A DNA stretch of 64,000 nt from positions 682,001 through 746,000 of the forward strand of contig NZ_VFSG01000001.1 of assembly GCF_006385805.1 (NCBI RefSeq), in the 5' to 3' direction. How positions within the stretch are numbered: the first letter of the stretch is position 1; every line of letters begins with the position of its first letter. Below the pieces are notes generated by a model. The model ran no database searches. It saw only the letters and a list, made by a program, of their open reading frames with translations, and was not told the origin of the DNA. Origin of the DNA: Streptococcus xiaochunlingii. Lineage in GTDB: Bacteria > Bacillota > Bacilli > Lactobacillales > Streptococcaceae. This document shows positions 18,818 to 28,298 of the stretch, one piece after another. A program made the translations under genes and the position numbers.

Positions 18818-19873
18818 TTACTCTACTCCTTTCATTTGTTTTTTAGGCTTGATGTATTTTTCGATAATATAGTGAGCACTTACAAAGAAGATGATCGAAG
18901 CTGTCACAATATTGACAAGTTCTGGTGGAATAGTCGCTGTGGTCATACCTGGCGCGCCTGTTTGCAAGGTTCCAAGCAAGAAGGCAGCAAAGACAATCCC
19001 AATAGGGGAATTGCTAGCAAGGAGAGCCACTGCCATCCCATTAAATCCAACAGCCAAGGAACCAGCTTGAACATAAACGTTCTGGAAGGTACCAATCCCT
19101 TCTACAGCTCCTCCAATCCCACAAAGGGCACCTGAAATCACCATGGAAAGGATGATGGTACGTTTAGCTGACATCCCTGCATAGTCTGAAGCATTCGGGT
19201 TAAGACCAACGGAACGGATTTCAAAACCAAGTGTTGTTTTCTTAATAATGAACCAAATAACTGCAACAGCAATCAAGGCGATAAAGATACCGATATTCAT
19301 CCGTGACTTAGTCAATTCTGTCAAGAACCCGAGGCGGTAACTTGCATTTGCTCCTACTGTGATACTAGATTCAGAATCGACCATGAACTTTTTAGGGAAG
19401 TTCCGGATAATTTCATTTCCAGCAAACAGTACGATGTAGTTCATCATAATAGTAACGATGACTTCACTCGTCCCCAAAAATGCTCGCAGAAGTCCTGGAA
19501 TTAAACCAATGAGACCACCGGCAATTGCAGCCACAAGGACCGTCAAAGGAATCATTAGGATACGCGGAATATCAGGGAAGGACAAAGCAAACCATACTGC
19601 CGCAATCCAACCAGCTAAGGCTTGTCCTGGTAAGCCGACATTGAAAAATCCAGCTCGACTGGCTACCGCAAATCCGAGAGCGATCAAAATCAGCGGCCCC
19701 ATTGTACGGAAAATTTCACCCACATTTTTAATGGAACCAAAAGCTGTCTTGAAGAGTTCTTCATAACCCCAAAGAGCATCATAACCAAAGATCCACATGA
19801 TAATGGCTCCGAGGATGATTCCTAGGATTACAGAAATAAAAGGAATAGCAATTTGTCTTGTATTTTTATTCAT
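18818..19873 (-). CDS. nupB: Nucleoside ABC transporter permease
   Basis: I set the start at the ATG 19871-19873 (MNKNTRQIAIPF), which has a GGAGG site and overlaps the nupA stop by 8 bp; the frame could extend to 19897 but without such a site. The 351-residue membrane protein has about nine helices, the block ASRAGFFNVGLPGQALAGW and the coupling sequence GLNPNASDYAGMSAKRTIILSMVISGALCGIGGA. It pairs with NupC in the nucleoside importer. Confidence 0.9.
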   Translation of the reverse strand: MNKNTRQIAIPFISVILGIILGAIIMWIFGYDALWGYEELFKTAFGSIKNVGEIFRTMGPLILIALGFAVASRAGFFNVGLPGQALAGWIAAVWFALSFPDIPRILMIPLTVLVAAIAGGLIGLIPGLLRAFLGTSEVIVTIMMNYIVLFAGNEIIRNFPKKFMVDSESSITVGANASYRLGFLTELTKSRMNIGIFIALIAVAVIWFIIKKTTLGFEIRSVGLNPNASDYAGMSAKRTIILSMVISGALCGIGGAVEGIGTFQNVYVQAGSLAVGFNGMAVALLASNSPIGIVFAAFLLGTLQTGAPGMTTATIPPELVNIVTASIIFFVSAHYIIEKYIKPKKQMKGVE

Positions 19874-21398
19874 TTGAAGCCTCCTTGATTTCTCCACCAG
19901 CCATTAGAATACCAAGCTCTTGTTTGTTGGTCTCAGATGGCTTCACAATACCTTGGATTTTTCCATCATGAATAACAGCAATCCGGTCGGATAGATTTAG
20001 AATTTCATCTAATTCGAAGCTGACTACGAGGACGGCTTTCCCTTTATCACGTTCACCAATCAAACGTTTATGGATGTACTCAATCGCACCAACGTCCAAT
20101 CCACGTGTCGGTTGGCTAACGATCAACAAATCTGGATTCCGATCAACTTCACGAGCAATAATGGCCTTTTGTTGATTCCCTCCTGATAGAGCACTTGCTG
20201 GCACAATCTCGTTAGCTGCACGAACGTCAAATTCTTCCATCAACTTGCGGGCATAGGAATTAATTTGATTGTAATTCAAAACACCATTTTTGCTAAGTGG
20301 TTCTTTGTAGTAAGTTTGAAGTGCGATGTTTTCAGAAAGCATCATTTCGAGCACAAGACCATCACGATGACGATCTTCAGGCACGTGGCTGACATTCATT
20401 TCAGTAATCTTACGTGGGGAAAGGCCAACAACTTCTTGTCCCTTAATTTTGATACTACCTGATTTGACTTTGCGAAGTCCGGTAATAGCCTGGATCAATT
20501 CACTCTGACCATTGCCATCAATCCCTGCAATCCCGACAATTTCACCTGCGCGAACATCAAGAGATAGCTCTTTAACCGCAGGGACACCACGGTTTTCATT
20601 CACGACCAAGTCAGAAATTTGCAGAACCACTTCTTTAGGCTGCGCTTCTTCTTTTTCTGTTACGAAGGAAACTGAGCGCCCAACCATCATTTCCGCCAAA
20701 TCTTTATTGGTAGCACCTTCGATGCCAACGGTTTGAATGGATTTCCCACGACGAATAACTGTGACACGGTCCGCAACGGCACGAATTTCATCCAGTTTGT
20801 GAGTGATAAGGATGATAGATTTCCCTTCTTTAACAAGGGTTTTCATGATTTCCATCAACTCCAAAATTTCAGCAGGAGTTAGCACTGCTGTAGGCTCGTC
20901 GAAAATCAGAATATCAGCTCCGCGATAGAGTGTCTTCAAGATTTCTACACGTTGTTGAGCCCCAACAGAAATATCTTCAACTTTTGCTGTAGGATCCACA
21001 GCCAAGCCGTAGCGTTCAGATAACTCTAGAATATCTGCATTAGCTTTTTTCAAATCTAATACACCCTTGTTCGTTACTTCGCTACCAAGAATGATATTTT
21101 CTGCAACAGTGAAAGCTTCCACCAACATGAAGTGCTGGTGAACCATTCCAATTCCTAGAGAAGCAGCCTTAGAAGGAGAATCTAGTTTTTCAGACTTCCC
21201 ATTGACCACAATTTCTCCGCTCGTTGGTTCCAAAAGACCAGCCAACATATTCATCAGGGTTGATTTCCCAGCTCCATTTTCACCAAGAAGTGCATGAATT
21301 TCACCTTTACGCAATTCGAGGTTGATTTTGTCGTTTGCGACAAATTCACCAAAGATTTTGGTAATTTCACGCATCTCAATGACGTTTTCGTGTGCCAT
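19866..21398 (-). CDS. nupA: Nucleoside ABC transporter ATP-binding protein (duplicated ABC domains)
   Basis: The 510 residues contain two ABC modules. The first has Walker A GENGAGKST (about 38-46), a degenerate signature ISVGAQQRVEI and Walker B DILIFDEPTAVL. The second has a degenerate P-loop (GIDGNGQSEL), signature ALSGGNQQKAIIARE and DLLIVSQPTRGLD. This asymmetry is normal for monosaccharide and nucleoside type importers. It energises NupBC. An adjacent 137-bp gap with a terminator separates it from bmpA, so it probably receives less transcription than the binding protein. Confidence 0.92.
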   Translation of the reverse strand: MAHENVIEMREITKIFGEFVANDKINLELRKGEIHALLGENGAGKSTLMNMLAGLLEPTSGEIVVNGKSEKLDSPSKAASLGIGMVHQHFMLVEAFTVAENIILGSEVTNKGVLDLKKANADILELSERYGLAVDPTAKVEDISVGAQQRVEILKTLYRGADILIFDEPTAVLTPAEILELMEIMKTLVKEGKSIILITHKLDEIRAVADRVTVIRRGKSIQTVGIEGATNKDLAEMMVGRSVSFVTEKEEAQPKEVVLQISDLVVNENRGVPAVKELSLDVRAGEIVGIAGIDGNGQSELIQAITGLRKVKSGSIKIKGQEVVGLSPRKITEMNVSHVPEDRHRDGLVLEMMLSENIALQTYYKEPLSKNGVLNYNQINSYARKLMEEFDVRAANEIVPASALSGGNQQKAIIAREVDRNPDLLIVSQPTRGLDVGAIEYIHKRLIGERDKGKAVLVVSFELDEILNLSDRIAVIHDGKIQGIVKPSETNKQELGILMAGGEIKEASNE

Positions 21399-21493
21399 TC
21401 GAATATTCCTTTCTAGAAAACTATATTTTATTTCAGTAGGACCTGCTAAACGAGTTAGTAAGTTCTATTGAGACAAAATGTCCCAACACCTCA

Positions 21494-21526
21494 TAAAAAA
21501 GCGACCCAAGAAGGATGGATCGCTTC
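21494..21526 (-). terminator. Terminator between bmpA and nupA
   Basis: AAGCGA-CC / GG-TCGCTT stem with loop, followed by six T on the minus strand. It is intra-operon, so read-through would set the ratio of binding protein to membrane components. Confidence 0.75.
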
Positions 21527-21535
21527 CGGAAGGTT

Positions 21536-22591
21536 TTATTTCTCAGGTGCTTTTACACTACCATCGATAATTTGTTTTTTAGCATCTTCTACTGCTTTTT
21601 TAGCATCTTCAGAAAGATTAGAAGTTGTCAAATCAACACCACCATCTTTCAAACCAAATGTGATCACTTTTCCACCTGGGAATTTGCCATCAGCAGTTTG
21701 AGTTGCGATTTCTTGAACAGTTTTACCAACTTGTTTTAAAGTTGAAGCCAATACGAAGTTAGATTCTTTACCATCTTTTGAAGTGTATTTACCTTCGTCG
21801 ACTTGGTCACGGTCTACACCAATAACCCAAACTTTTTCGTCTTCATTTTTCTTCTCGTTCAAGTCTTTAGCTTCCTTGAAGACACCAGCTCCTGTACCAC
21901 CAGCAGCTTGGTAAATAACGTCAGCTCCTGCAGCGTATTGTGTCGCTGCAATAGTTCTTCCTTTTTCAGGGTTGTTGAAGTCTTCAGCATATTGTACGTC
22001 TACTGAAATGTCTTTGTTTACAGACTTCACGCCTGCTTCAAATCCTTTTTCGAAACGAGTGATAACTTCACCACGTGCTCCACCGATGAAACCAACTTTG
22101 TTAGTCTTAGTTGTTTTGGCAGCAGCAACCCCTGCAAGGTAAGCAGCTTCATTATCCGCAAAAACAGCAGATGCTACGTTCTTTTTATCACCTACAACAG
22201 AGTCAATGATAACGTAGTTGATATCAGCATTTTCATCTGCAGCAGCTGTAACAGCTGGAGCAAGTTTGTAACCAACACCGTAAACTAATTTGTAGCCGTT
22301 TGTAGCAGCTTGGCTAAAGTTATTCGCAAAATCTGCTTCACTTGTAGATTGGAAATAAGTGAATCCGTTATCTTTAGAAAGACCGTTTTCTTTACCCCAA
22401 GCTTGTAGACCTTCCCATGCAGATTGGTTAAATGATTTATCATCAACACCACCTGTGTCAGTAACGATAGCAGCTTTTAAATCAGTTTTTGCATCTGAAG
22501 AATCTTTGCGAGACGCACGATTTCCACATGCAGCAAGTCCGATTGCAGCGACAGTTACTAGACCTAGGCCTAACCATTGTTTCTTGTTCAT
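21536..22591 (-). CDS. bmpA: BMP-family nucleoside-binding lipoprotein
   Basis: The 351-residue protein has a lipoprotein signal peptide ending in LAAC (lipobox, Cys about residue 22). It then carries KAAIVTDTGGVDDKSFNQSAWEGLQAW, the hallmark of BMP/PnrA/Med lipoproteins, and GFIGGARGEVITRFEKGFEAGV. It binds nucleosides outside the membrane for NupABC. Its position directly after the salvage genes pdp, deoC and cdd agrees with nucleoside rather than sugar uptake. Confidence 0.92.
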   Translation of the reverse strand: MNKKQWLGLGLVTVAAIGLAACGNRASRKDSSDAKTDLKAAIVTDTGGVDDKSFNQSAWEGLQAWGKENGLSKDNGFTYFQSTSEADFANNFSQAATNGYKLVYGVGYKLAPAVTAAADENADINYVIIDSVVGDKKNVASAVFADNEAAYLAGVAAAKTTKTNKVGFIGGARGEVITRFEKGFEAGVKSVNKDISVDVQYAEDFNNPEKGRTIAATQYAAGADVIYQAAGGTGAGVFKEAKDLNEKKNEDEKVWVIGVDRDQVDEGKYTSKDGKESNFVLASTLKQVGKTVQEIATQTADGKFPGGKVITFGLKDGGVDLTTSNLSEDAKKAVEDAKKQIIDGSVKAPEK

Positions 22592-22653
22592 TTCTGAACC
22601 TCCTAAATAAGATATGCAACTAAGTTGCGGATTAATGAAAGGGTCAATAGACC

Positions 22654-22689
22654 GCCTTTACAGATGTTACTAGGTAAGATCTGTAAAGG
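22654..22689 (-). other. Stem-loop spanning the cdd stop and bmpA leader
   Basis: Perfect 11-bp inverted repeat CCTTTACAGAT / ATCTGTAAAGG with a 14-base loop containing the cdd stop codon. There is no T-run, so it is more likely an mRNA processing or stability element favouring bmpA than a terminator. Confidence 0.5.
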
Positions 22690-23059
22690 AATATGGAAGC
22701 AATTCCTTGACCGTCATCACGACCGTCGATTTATCTTTGGCTACCAGAGTAACCGGTAGGTCTGGCTCGAAAAATTCAGCCATCACCTGGCGACAAGCAC
22801 CACAGGGTGAAACTGGTTTTTCCGTCTGACCATAAATAATTAATTCCTTAAATGAACGCTCTCCTTCTGAAACAGCCTTAAAGATGGCTGTCCGCTCGCC
22901 ACAATTGGTCAAGCCGAAGCTCGCATTTTCAATATTGACGCCTGTATAAATCTTCTCATCATCTGTCACAAGAACAGCTCCAATTGGAAAATGAGAATAA
23001 GGTACATAAGCATTCTCACTTGTTTTTACAGCTAGGTCAATCAACTCAGTAGTCGCCAT
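22670..23059 (-). CDS. cdd: Cytidine deaminase
   Basis: The 129-residue enzyme has the substrate-binding [13 protein letters not shown], the catalytic NCGERTAIF (zinc-bound Cys and proton-shuttling Glu) and the zinc ligands PCGACRQV. The size is that of the homotetrameric bacterial enzyme. It deaminates cytidine and deoxycytidine to uridine and deoxyuridine. It overlaps deoC by 14 bp, and uridine products feed the phosphorylase encoded by pdp. Confidence 0.95.
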   Translation of the reverse strand: MATTELIDLAVKTSENAYVPYSHFPIGAVLVTDDEKIYTGVNIENASFGLTNCGERTAIFKAVSEGERSFKELIIYGQTEKPVSPCGACRQVMAEFFEPDLPVTLVAKDKSTVVMTVKELLPYSFTDLT

Positions 23060-23708
23060 GGGCTACTTCTCCCTTCATGATGGCTACTCCAGAGGAAGTG
23101 CCGATTCGGTTAGCACCCGCTTGGATCATGGCTTGTGCATCCTCATAGCTACGAGTACCTCCAGATGCTTTCACTCCCATATCCGGTCCAACAACCTGGC
23201 GCATGAGGGCAACATCCTCAACAGTTGCTCCTCCAGTAGAGAAACCAGTTGAAGTTTTGACAAAGTCTGCTCCTGCCAATTTGGCAATCTGGCAAGCCAC
23301 TACTTTTTCAGTTTCAGTTAACAAGCAGGTTTCGATTATCACTTTTACCAAGCGATCACCACTTGCATCTACAACAGCCTGAATGTCCTCTTCTACTAAT
23401 GTCAGATTTTTTGATTTCAAGGCACCGATATTGATGACCATATCAATCTCATCGGCTCCATTTTGGATGGCATTTTGAGTTTCAAATGCTTTAACAGCTG
23501 GTGTATTTGCGCCAAGAGGGAAACCAATCACTGTACACACTTTTACATCTGAATCCCGAAGTCCTTCTGCAGCGAAGTTGACCCAGGTCGGTTGGACACA
23601 AACACTTGCAAAATCATATTCTTTCGCTTCTTCGATCAAAGCCTCGATTTGTTCTTGTTGTGCATCAGGTTTTAATAATGTGTGGTCAATATATTTGTTT
23701 AATTTCAT
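23046..23708 (-). CDS. deoC: Deoxyribose-phosphate aldolase
   Basis: The start at 23708 ([16 protein letters not shown]) has GGGGGAG eight bases upstream; a frame extending to 23747 lacks one and would overlap pdp. The 220-residue enzyme shows the Schiff-base lysine region VKTSTGF, the assisting lysine in [10 protein letters not shown] and the phosphate-binding [10 protein letters not shown]. It cleaves deoxyribose-5-phosphate to acetaldehyde and glyceraldehyde-3-phosphate, completing deoxynucleoside catabolism started by Pdp. Confidence 0.94.
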   Translation of the reverse strand: MKLNKYIDHTLLKPDAQQEQIEALIEEAKEYDFASVCVQPTWVNFAAEGLRDSDVKVCTVIGFPLGANTPAVKAFETQNAIQNGADEIDMVINIGALKSKNLTLVEEDIQAVVDASGDRLVKVIIETCLLTETEKVVACQIAKLAGADFVKTSTGFSTGGATVEDVALMRQVVGPDMGVKASGGTRSYEDAQAMIQAGANRIGTSSGVAIMKGEVAHGDY

Positions 23709-23730
23709 TAATAAATCTCCCCCAAATGAA

Positions 23731-25008
23731 TTACGAAACAATTTCAATAATTTCTGAAACGCTTACAACCTTGTCTAGTATTTTAACATTTTTTTGGAAT
23801 TCTGCAATGGTTTTTTGACTAATTTCTAAATTTGTATAAATAGTTGCAACAAGGTCGCCTTTTTGAACAGGATCCCCAACTTTCTTAGCAAAAACAATCC
23901 CTGTTTCATAATCTAAATCATCTGATTTGACTGCTCTGCCAGCCCCAAGACGCATAGCGAAGAGTCCGTGTTCCATCGCAGGCAAGGCTGCAATATAGCC
24001 ATCCTCTTCTGCATAGACAGGCACTTGTTCTTTTACCTGAACTGGACGATAGAGATCGTCTAAATCTCCACCTTGAGCAAGGACCATTTCTTCAAACTTC
24101 TTCAGTGCTTTGCCGGCTGTCAGATGCTGCTTGATTTCTTCCAAGCTGGCCGTTACCCCGCCGAGTTCCAGCATAATTTGAGCCAATTCACAAATGAAGT
24201 GAGTCACATCTTCTCTGCCTTTGCCTTGAAGAATATCTAAGGCTTCAAGAATTTCGAGACGGTTCCCGATGCTGGTTCCTAAAGGCTGGCTCATATCTGT
24301 CAAAACAGCTATGGTCTTACGACCAACAGCATTACCAAGATCCACCATGGTACGAGCCAGTTCACGCGCCTCTTCAATGGTCTTCATAAAGGCTCCTTCT
24401 CCAACGGTGACATCGAGAAGGATGGCATCCGCTCCAGCCGCAATCTTCTTACTCATGACCGAGCTGGCAATCAATGGAATTGTATCAACCGTCGCTGTTA
24501 CATCCCGAAGTGCATAGAGAAGCTTATCCGCCATGACCAATTGGTCCGACTGTCCAATGACAGAAAGACCAATCTCTTGTACTTGTTTAATGAACTCTTC
24601 CTGGGTCCGCTCAATTTGGAATCCTTTAATGGATTCTAGCTTATCGATGGTCCCCCCTGTATGTCCAAGACCACGACCGCTCATCTTGGCAACCGGGACG
24701 CCAAAACTAGCCACTAGAGGTGCCAGTACAATTGTTACTTTGTCCCCTACACCACCTGTTGAGTGTTTGTCCACCTTGATGCCTTTAATAGCGGAAAGGT
24801 CGAATTGCTCCCCTGTCTCCACCATCTTCATGGTCAAATCTGAAATTTCTCGGGTCGTCATCCCCTTGAAATAAACCGCCATGGCAAAGGCAGCCATTTG
24901 ATAATCAGGTACTGTTCCAGCCACATAGCCTTCGATCAACCAATGAATCTCATCTTTACTCAACTCAATGCCATCACGTTTTTTCTGAATGATATCTACA
25001 GCTCTCAT
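23731..25008 (-). CDS. pdp: Pyrimidine-nucleoside phosphorylase
   Basis: The 425-residue enzyme contains the family signature [20 protein letters not shown] and the phosphate-binding [10 protein letters not shown] (about 81-90). A C-terminal domain with a lipoyl-like fold follows ([22 protein letters not shown]). It splits uridine, thymidine and deoxyuridine to base plus (deoxy)ribose-1-phosphate. It is 22 bp upstream of deoC and overlaps the methyltransferase gene by 4 bp. Confidence 0.93.
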   Translation of the reverse strand: MRAVDIIQKKRDGIELSKDEIHWLIEGYVAGTVPDYQMAAFAMAVYFKGMTTREISDLTMKMVETGEQFDLSAIKGIKVDKHSTGGVGDKVTIVLAPLVASFGVPVAKMSGRGLGHTGGTIDKLESIKGFQIERTQEEFIKQVQEIGLSVIGQSDQLVMADKLLYALRDVTATVDTIPLIASSVMSKKIAAGADAILLDVTVGEGAFMKTIEEARELARTMVDLGNAVGRKTIAVLTDMSQPLGTSIGNRLEILEALDILQGKGREDVTHFICELAQIMLELGGVTASLEEIKQHLTAGKALKKFEEMVLAQGGDLDDLYRPVQVKEQVPVYAEEDGYIAALPAMEHGLFAMRLGAGRAVKSDDLDYETGIVFAKKVGDPVQKGDLVATIYTNLEISQKTIAEFQKNVKILDKVVSVSEIIEIVS

Positions 25009-25598
25009 GTGACTTTTTCACTCCTTAAAATATAATAACCTTTGTCTTTTTTGAGAATTTCACAATTCCCAAAGACTTCCTCCATTTTGGCCTTCGCACT
25101 TGGAGCTCCCTGTTTTTTCTGGATGACAATGGTTAAGTCTCCACCAGGATTCAAATGGTCAAAACTCCCAGAAAGTACTTGATGGACTACCTTTTTTCCA
25201 GCCCGAATGGGAGGGTTACTGATAATATGATCAAAACTTCCCTCAACCTGATCATAAACATTGGATTGGAAGATCTTTGCTTCAACTTGATTTAAATCTG
25301 CGTTTTTCTGAGCTAGATCTAAAGCCCGTGTATTGACGTCTACCATAGTCGCATGGACCCCTTGGGCCTTAACCAAAGAGAGACCAAGTGGACCATACCC
25401 GCAACCAACATCCAAAACCGTCTCTCCTTGCTGGAAGGACAAACAAGATAAAAGGACCTGGCTACCAAAGTCGATCATTTTCTTACTAAAAACACCGGCA
25501 TCCGTCAGAAATTTCATCCGCTCCCCTAAAAGAACCACCTGTAACTCATGGATATCATGTTGGGCATCTGGATGTTCGTCATAGTACATTTTACTCAT
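25005..25598 (-). CDS. Class I SAM-dependent methyltransferase (RsmC-like)
   Basis: The 197-residue protein has motif I VLDVGCGYGPLGLSL and the N6-amino or guanine-N2 type active-site motif SNPPIRAGK (NPPxR), followed by NPGGDLTIVIQKKQGA. This matches the compact Gram-positive RsmC-like family that probably methylates guanine N2 in 16S rRNA. As the first gene before pdp, and overlapping it by 4 bp, it likely shares the operon promoter; a TATAAT box lies near 25606-25611 on the minus strand. The substrate assignment is by family only. Confidence 0.85.
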   Translation of the reverse strand: MSKMYYDEHPDAQHDIHELQVVLLGERMKFLTDAGVFSKKMIDFGSQVLLSCLSFQQGETVLDVGCGYGPLGLSLVKAQGVHATMVDVNTRALDLAQKNADLNQVEAKIFQSNVYDQVEGSFDHIISNPPIRAGKKVVHQVLSGSFDHLNPGGDLTIVIQKKQGAPSAKAKMEEVFGNCEILKKDKGYYILRSEKVT

Positions 25599-25636
25599 AT
25601 TAGCATTATAGCATAATTTAACCTATTTTTAAATCG

Positions 25637-25665
25637 TTTACAGAAGATCTCAAAACTGATATACT
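25637..25665 (+). promoter_or_regulatory. coaA promoter
   Basis: TTTACA (25637-25642), a 17-bp spacer and TATACT (25660-25665), followed by a GAGGAAAGG ribosome site before the coaA ATG at 25694. Confidence 0.75.
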
Positions 25666-25693
25666 AAAGGTCACTATGGAGGAAAGGCTTGCA

Positions 25694-26614
25694 ATGGATA
25701 AAGAATTTCTACACTTCGAAAAGATCAATCGACAAACTTGGCAAAATCTCCACCGGAAATCAACCCCTCCTCTATCTGAAGAGGAATTGAATTCAATCAA
25801 GAGTTTTAACGACCTCATTAGCTTGCAAGATGTAACAGATATCTACTTACCCTTGACACATCTGATTCAAATCTACAAAAAAGCGAAAGAGGATTTAGCA
25901 TTCTCAAAAGGCATTTTTCTCCAACAGGAAAGTAAAAAACAGCCTTTTATGATTGGAATTTCAGGGAGCGTGGCTGTCGGCAAATCAACGACTAGTCGTC
26001 TCCTTCAAATCCTTCTTTCTCGGACCTTTTCAGATTCTACTGTTGAATTGGTGACCACCGATGGTTTCTTGTATCCCAACGCCACCTTGATTGAACAAAA
26101 CATTCTCAATCGCAAGGGCTTCCCTGAAAGTTATGATATGGAGCTCCTTTTGGATTTCCTCAACCAACTCAAAAATGGTCAAAGTTATCAAATCCCCGTC
26201 TATTCTCACGAGATTTATGATATCGTCCCTGACCAGAAGCAAACCATCCAAGCTGCGGACTTCATTATCGTGGAAGGGATCAATGTCTTTCAGAACCCCC
26301 AAAACGATCGGCTCTATATGACAGACTTCTTTGACTTTTCCATCTATGTGGATGCTGAGGTTGCCAATATTGAGTCCTGGTATATCGATCGCTTTAAAAA
26401 GTTGTTAGACCGTGCGAAAGATGACCCAAGTAACTACTACCACCGCTTTACTAAGCAACCTGAAGAAGAAGTCCTCGCCTTCGCTCATCAGGTATGGGAG
26501 TCGATCAATCTCTTAAATCTAAAAGACTATATCGAGCCCACCCGTAACCGAGCCGAACTGATCCTGCACAAATCTGCCAACCATGAGATCGACGAAATCT
26601 ATCTCAAGAGATAA
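25694..26614 (+). CDS. coaA: Pantothenate kinase, type I
   Basis: The start at 25694 ([16 protein letters not shown]) is preferred because GAGGAAAGG precedes it; the longer frame from 25676 would use the ribosome site as coding sequence. The 306-residue enzyme has the P-loop [15 protein letters not shown], then [11 protein letters not shown] and the pantothenate-site region [13 protein letters not shown]. It phosphorylates pantothenate, the committed step to coenzyme A, and enzymes of this family are normally feedback-inhibited by CoA. It is transcribed away from the methyltransferase gene, ahead of rpsT. Confidence 0.94.
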   Translation: MDKEFLHFEKINRQTWQNLHRKSTPPLSEEELNSIKSFNDLISLQDVTDIYLPLTHLIQIYKKAKEDLAFSKGIFLQQESKKQPFMIGISGSVAVGKSTTSRLLQILLSRTFSDSTVELVTTDGFLYPNATLIEQNILNRKGFPESYDMELLLDFLNQLKNGQSYQIPVYSHEIYDIVPDQKQTIQAADFIIVEGINVFQNPQNDRLYMTDFFDFSIYVDAEVANIESWYIDRFKKLLDRAKDDPSNYYHRFTKQPEEEVLAFAHQVWESINLLNLKDYIEPTRNRAELILHKSANHEIDEIYLKR

Positions 26615-26674
26615 GAGTTTTAAGACAAAATGATCTTTAAAAAAATAGCGATTCGAAGAAAAATTAGTTTGGGC

Positions 26675-26703
26675 TTGTCAAAAGAAAAGTTTTCAGATAT
26701 AAT
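26675..26703 (+). promoter_or_regulatory. rpsT promoter
   Basis: TTGTCA (26675-26680), a 17-bp spacer and a perfect TATAAT (26698-26703), about 34 bp before the rpsT start. Confidence 0.85.
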
Positions 26704-26736
26704 AAGAGAGTTAGATTATCATTGGAGGTGAAAAAA

Positions 26737-26970
26737 TTGGCAAACATTAAATCAGCTATCAAACGCGCTGAATTGAACGTTAAACAAAACGAAAAAAACT
26801 CAGCTCAAAAATCAGCTATGCGTACTGCAATCAAAGCTTTTGAAGCAAACCCATCTGAAGAACTTTACCGCGCTGCTAGCTCAGCTATCGATAAAGCAGA
26901 AACTAAAGGTTTGATCCACAAAAACAAAGCTAGCCGTGATAAAGCACGTCTTGCAGCAAAACTTGGCTAA
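26737..26970 (+). CDS. rpsT: 30S ribosomal protein S20
   Basis: The 77-residue basic protein ([21 protein letters not shown]...) matches S20 across its length. The start is TTG at 26737-26739 with GGAGGTG six bases upstream; the frame continues upstream to 26722 but only through the ribosome site. S20 binds 16S rRNA at the base of the 30S body. Use of a non-ATG start is a known feature of this gene in several bacteria and may limit its expression. It has its own promoter and terminator. Confidence 0.96.
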   Translation: MANIKSAIKRAELNVKQNEKNSAQKSAMRTAIKAFEANPSEELYRAASSAIDKAETKGLIHKNKASRDKARLAAKLG

Positions 26971-26989
26971 TCAAGCATTGCATACAAAA

Positions 26990-27011
26990 TGAGCTCCTCG
27001 GAGCTTTTTTT
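26990..27011 (+). terminator. rpsT terminator
   Basis: AGCTCC / GGAGCT with a two-base core and a run of seven T, about 20 bp beyond the rpsT stop. Confidence 0.85.
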
Positions 27012-27035
27012 GTTACTTCCAAATAAGGAGAAGAG

Positions 27036-27566
27036 ATGAAAATTACGATAATCGGCTATTCTGGATCAGGTAAATCCACCTTGGCTAAAAACTTAGCTCG
27101 TTACTACTCCATTCCAAAGCTCCACATGGATACCCTTCAATTTCAACCGGGTTGGATAGACAGTGACCGGGATTGGATGGAGAAAGAAATGAAACAGTTT
27201 CTCAGCGAGCATAGAGACTGGGTTATTGACGGCAATTACTCTTGGTGCTGCTATGAGGAGAGAATGGAGCAAGCCGACCAGATCATCTTTCTCAACTTCT
27301 CACGTTGGAACTGCCTCTATAGAGGGTGGAAACGATACCGCCGTTATAAAGGACGCGTCCGTGAGAGTATGGCAGTAGGATGCCCTGAACGCTTTGACTG
27401 GGAATTCATCCGTTGGATTCTCTGGGATGGCCGAACAAAAACTGCCAGAGAAAGGTATCAAAATATCCACTCCACCTACCCCGAAAAATTCATCTCTCTC
27501 AAGAACCAAAAGGAACTGGACCGTTTCCTGGATAACGTAAAAAATGATCTACTGGAATCGAAGTAA
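27036..27566 (+). CDS. AAA-family small kinase-like ATPase (FlaR/topology-modulation type)
   Basis: The 176-residue protein has a P-loop at the extreme N-terminus (MKITIIGYSGSGKSTLAKNLA), then LHMDTLQFQPGW, WVIDGNYS and adenylate-kinase-like downstream parts. This corresponds to the proteins usually labelled DNA topology modulation protein FlaR, a name with little direct support. It likely binds and hydrolyses a nucleotide or phosphorylates a small molecule; the substrate is unknown. It sits alone between rpsT and a convergent tetR gene, with a GGAG site before its ATG. Confidence 0.75.
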   Translation: MKITIIGYSGSGKSTLAKNLARYYSIPKLHMDTLQFQPGWIDSDRDWMEKEMKQFLSEHRDWVIDGNYSWCCYEERMEQADQIIFLNFSRWNCLYRGWKRYRRYKGRVRESMAVGCPERFDWEFIRWILWDGRTKTARERYQNIHSTYPEKFISLKNQKELDRFLDNVKNDLLESK

Positions 27567-27590
27567 ACACTCGATCTAGTAGATCATTTT
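27541..27590. terminator. Bidirectional terminator between convergent genes
   Basis: AAAATGATCTACT / AGTAGATCATTTT with an inner ATCGA/TCGAT stem. It begins within the last codons of the plus-strand gene and abuts the stop of the minus-strand tetR gene. Confidence 0.85.
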
Positions 27591-27592
27591 TC

Positions 27593-28171
27593 TTATTTTC
27601 TTTTCTTTTGAGGAAACAAGGGAAGACCTAAGGAAGCCATCTTCTCCGCCGGCACCTTCATGCCATCCTTAATCCACTTGGCTAGGACAGAGACAATAGC
27701 TGAGCTGAGGAAGGAATTCAAATAACTAGCTGGGCCTTGTGAGGATTTTTGACTTTTACTCCTCTTTTCCAGAAATTCATAAACGGCCTTGGTGAGCAGT
27801 TTCTCAAAATTATAATCGACGGCCAAGCTGATAATGCGGGCTTCCTTCTTGGCCTCTTTAAAGAGATAAACCCATATCTGGTACAAATCGGTCTTGAAAT
27901 TATAGCCTTCCAAAGACTTGGTAATCTTCGAAACAGTTGATTGGAAGATGGATTCGAGCAATTCTTCTTTTGACTCATAATTTCGGTAAAAAGCTGCGCG
28001 AGAAACTCCTGCTCTCTCCACCAATTCTGAAATGGTAATCTTTTTCAAGTCCTTTTTATCCAACAACTGAAGTAAGGAAATCTCCAAGGATTCGCGTGTG
28101 ATGGCATTGCTTTCTTGGTTAGACCGTTTTAAATTTTCTAAGGATTTTTCGGATATCTTTCTTTCTGCCAT
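27593..28171 (-). CDS. TetR/AcrR family transcriptional regulator
   Basis: The 192-residue protein has a TetR DNA-binding domain at residues 25-75: ESLEISLLQLLDKKDLKKITISELVERAGVSRAAFYRNYESKEELLESIF (quoted in part as ITISELVERAGVSRAAFYRN), followed by a helical ligand domain and a basic tail. It is divergent from degV; the 127-bp region between them contains a perfect inverted repeat (28265-28284) that could be its operator. DegV proteins are fatty-acid carriers of the Fak system, so a lipid signal is conceivable but not shown. Confidence 0.85.
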   Translation of the reverse strand: MAERKISEKSLENLKRSNQESNAITRESLEISLLQLLDKKDLKKITISELVERAGVSRAAFYRNYESKEELLESIFQSTVSKITKSLEGYNFKTDLYQIWVYLFKEAKKEARIISLAVDYNFEKLLTKAVYEFLEKRSKSQKSSQGPASYLNSFLSSAIVSVLAKWIKDGMKVPAEKMASLGLPLFPQKKRK

Positions 28172-28264
28172 AACACTTACTTTCTATCTGTATCATCTGA
28201 ATGTATCTGCTTTCAGAGAATGCAACTTCATGATATAATTGTAAAAAAAGACTAACTACTTGTC

Positions 28265-28284
28265 AATGTACAATTTTTTACATT
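28265..28284. promoter_or_regulatory. Candidate TetR operator upstream of degV
   Basis: Inverted repeat AATGTA-N8-TACATT between a TATAAT box (near 28234-28239) and the degV ribosome site. The position downstream of the promoter suits repression of degV by the adjacent TetR regulator. Confidence 0.4.
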
Positions 28285-28298
28285 TTGAGGTAATAAAA

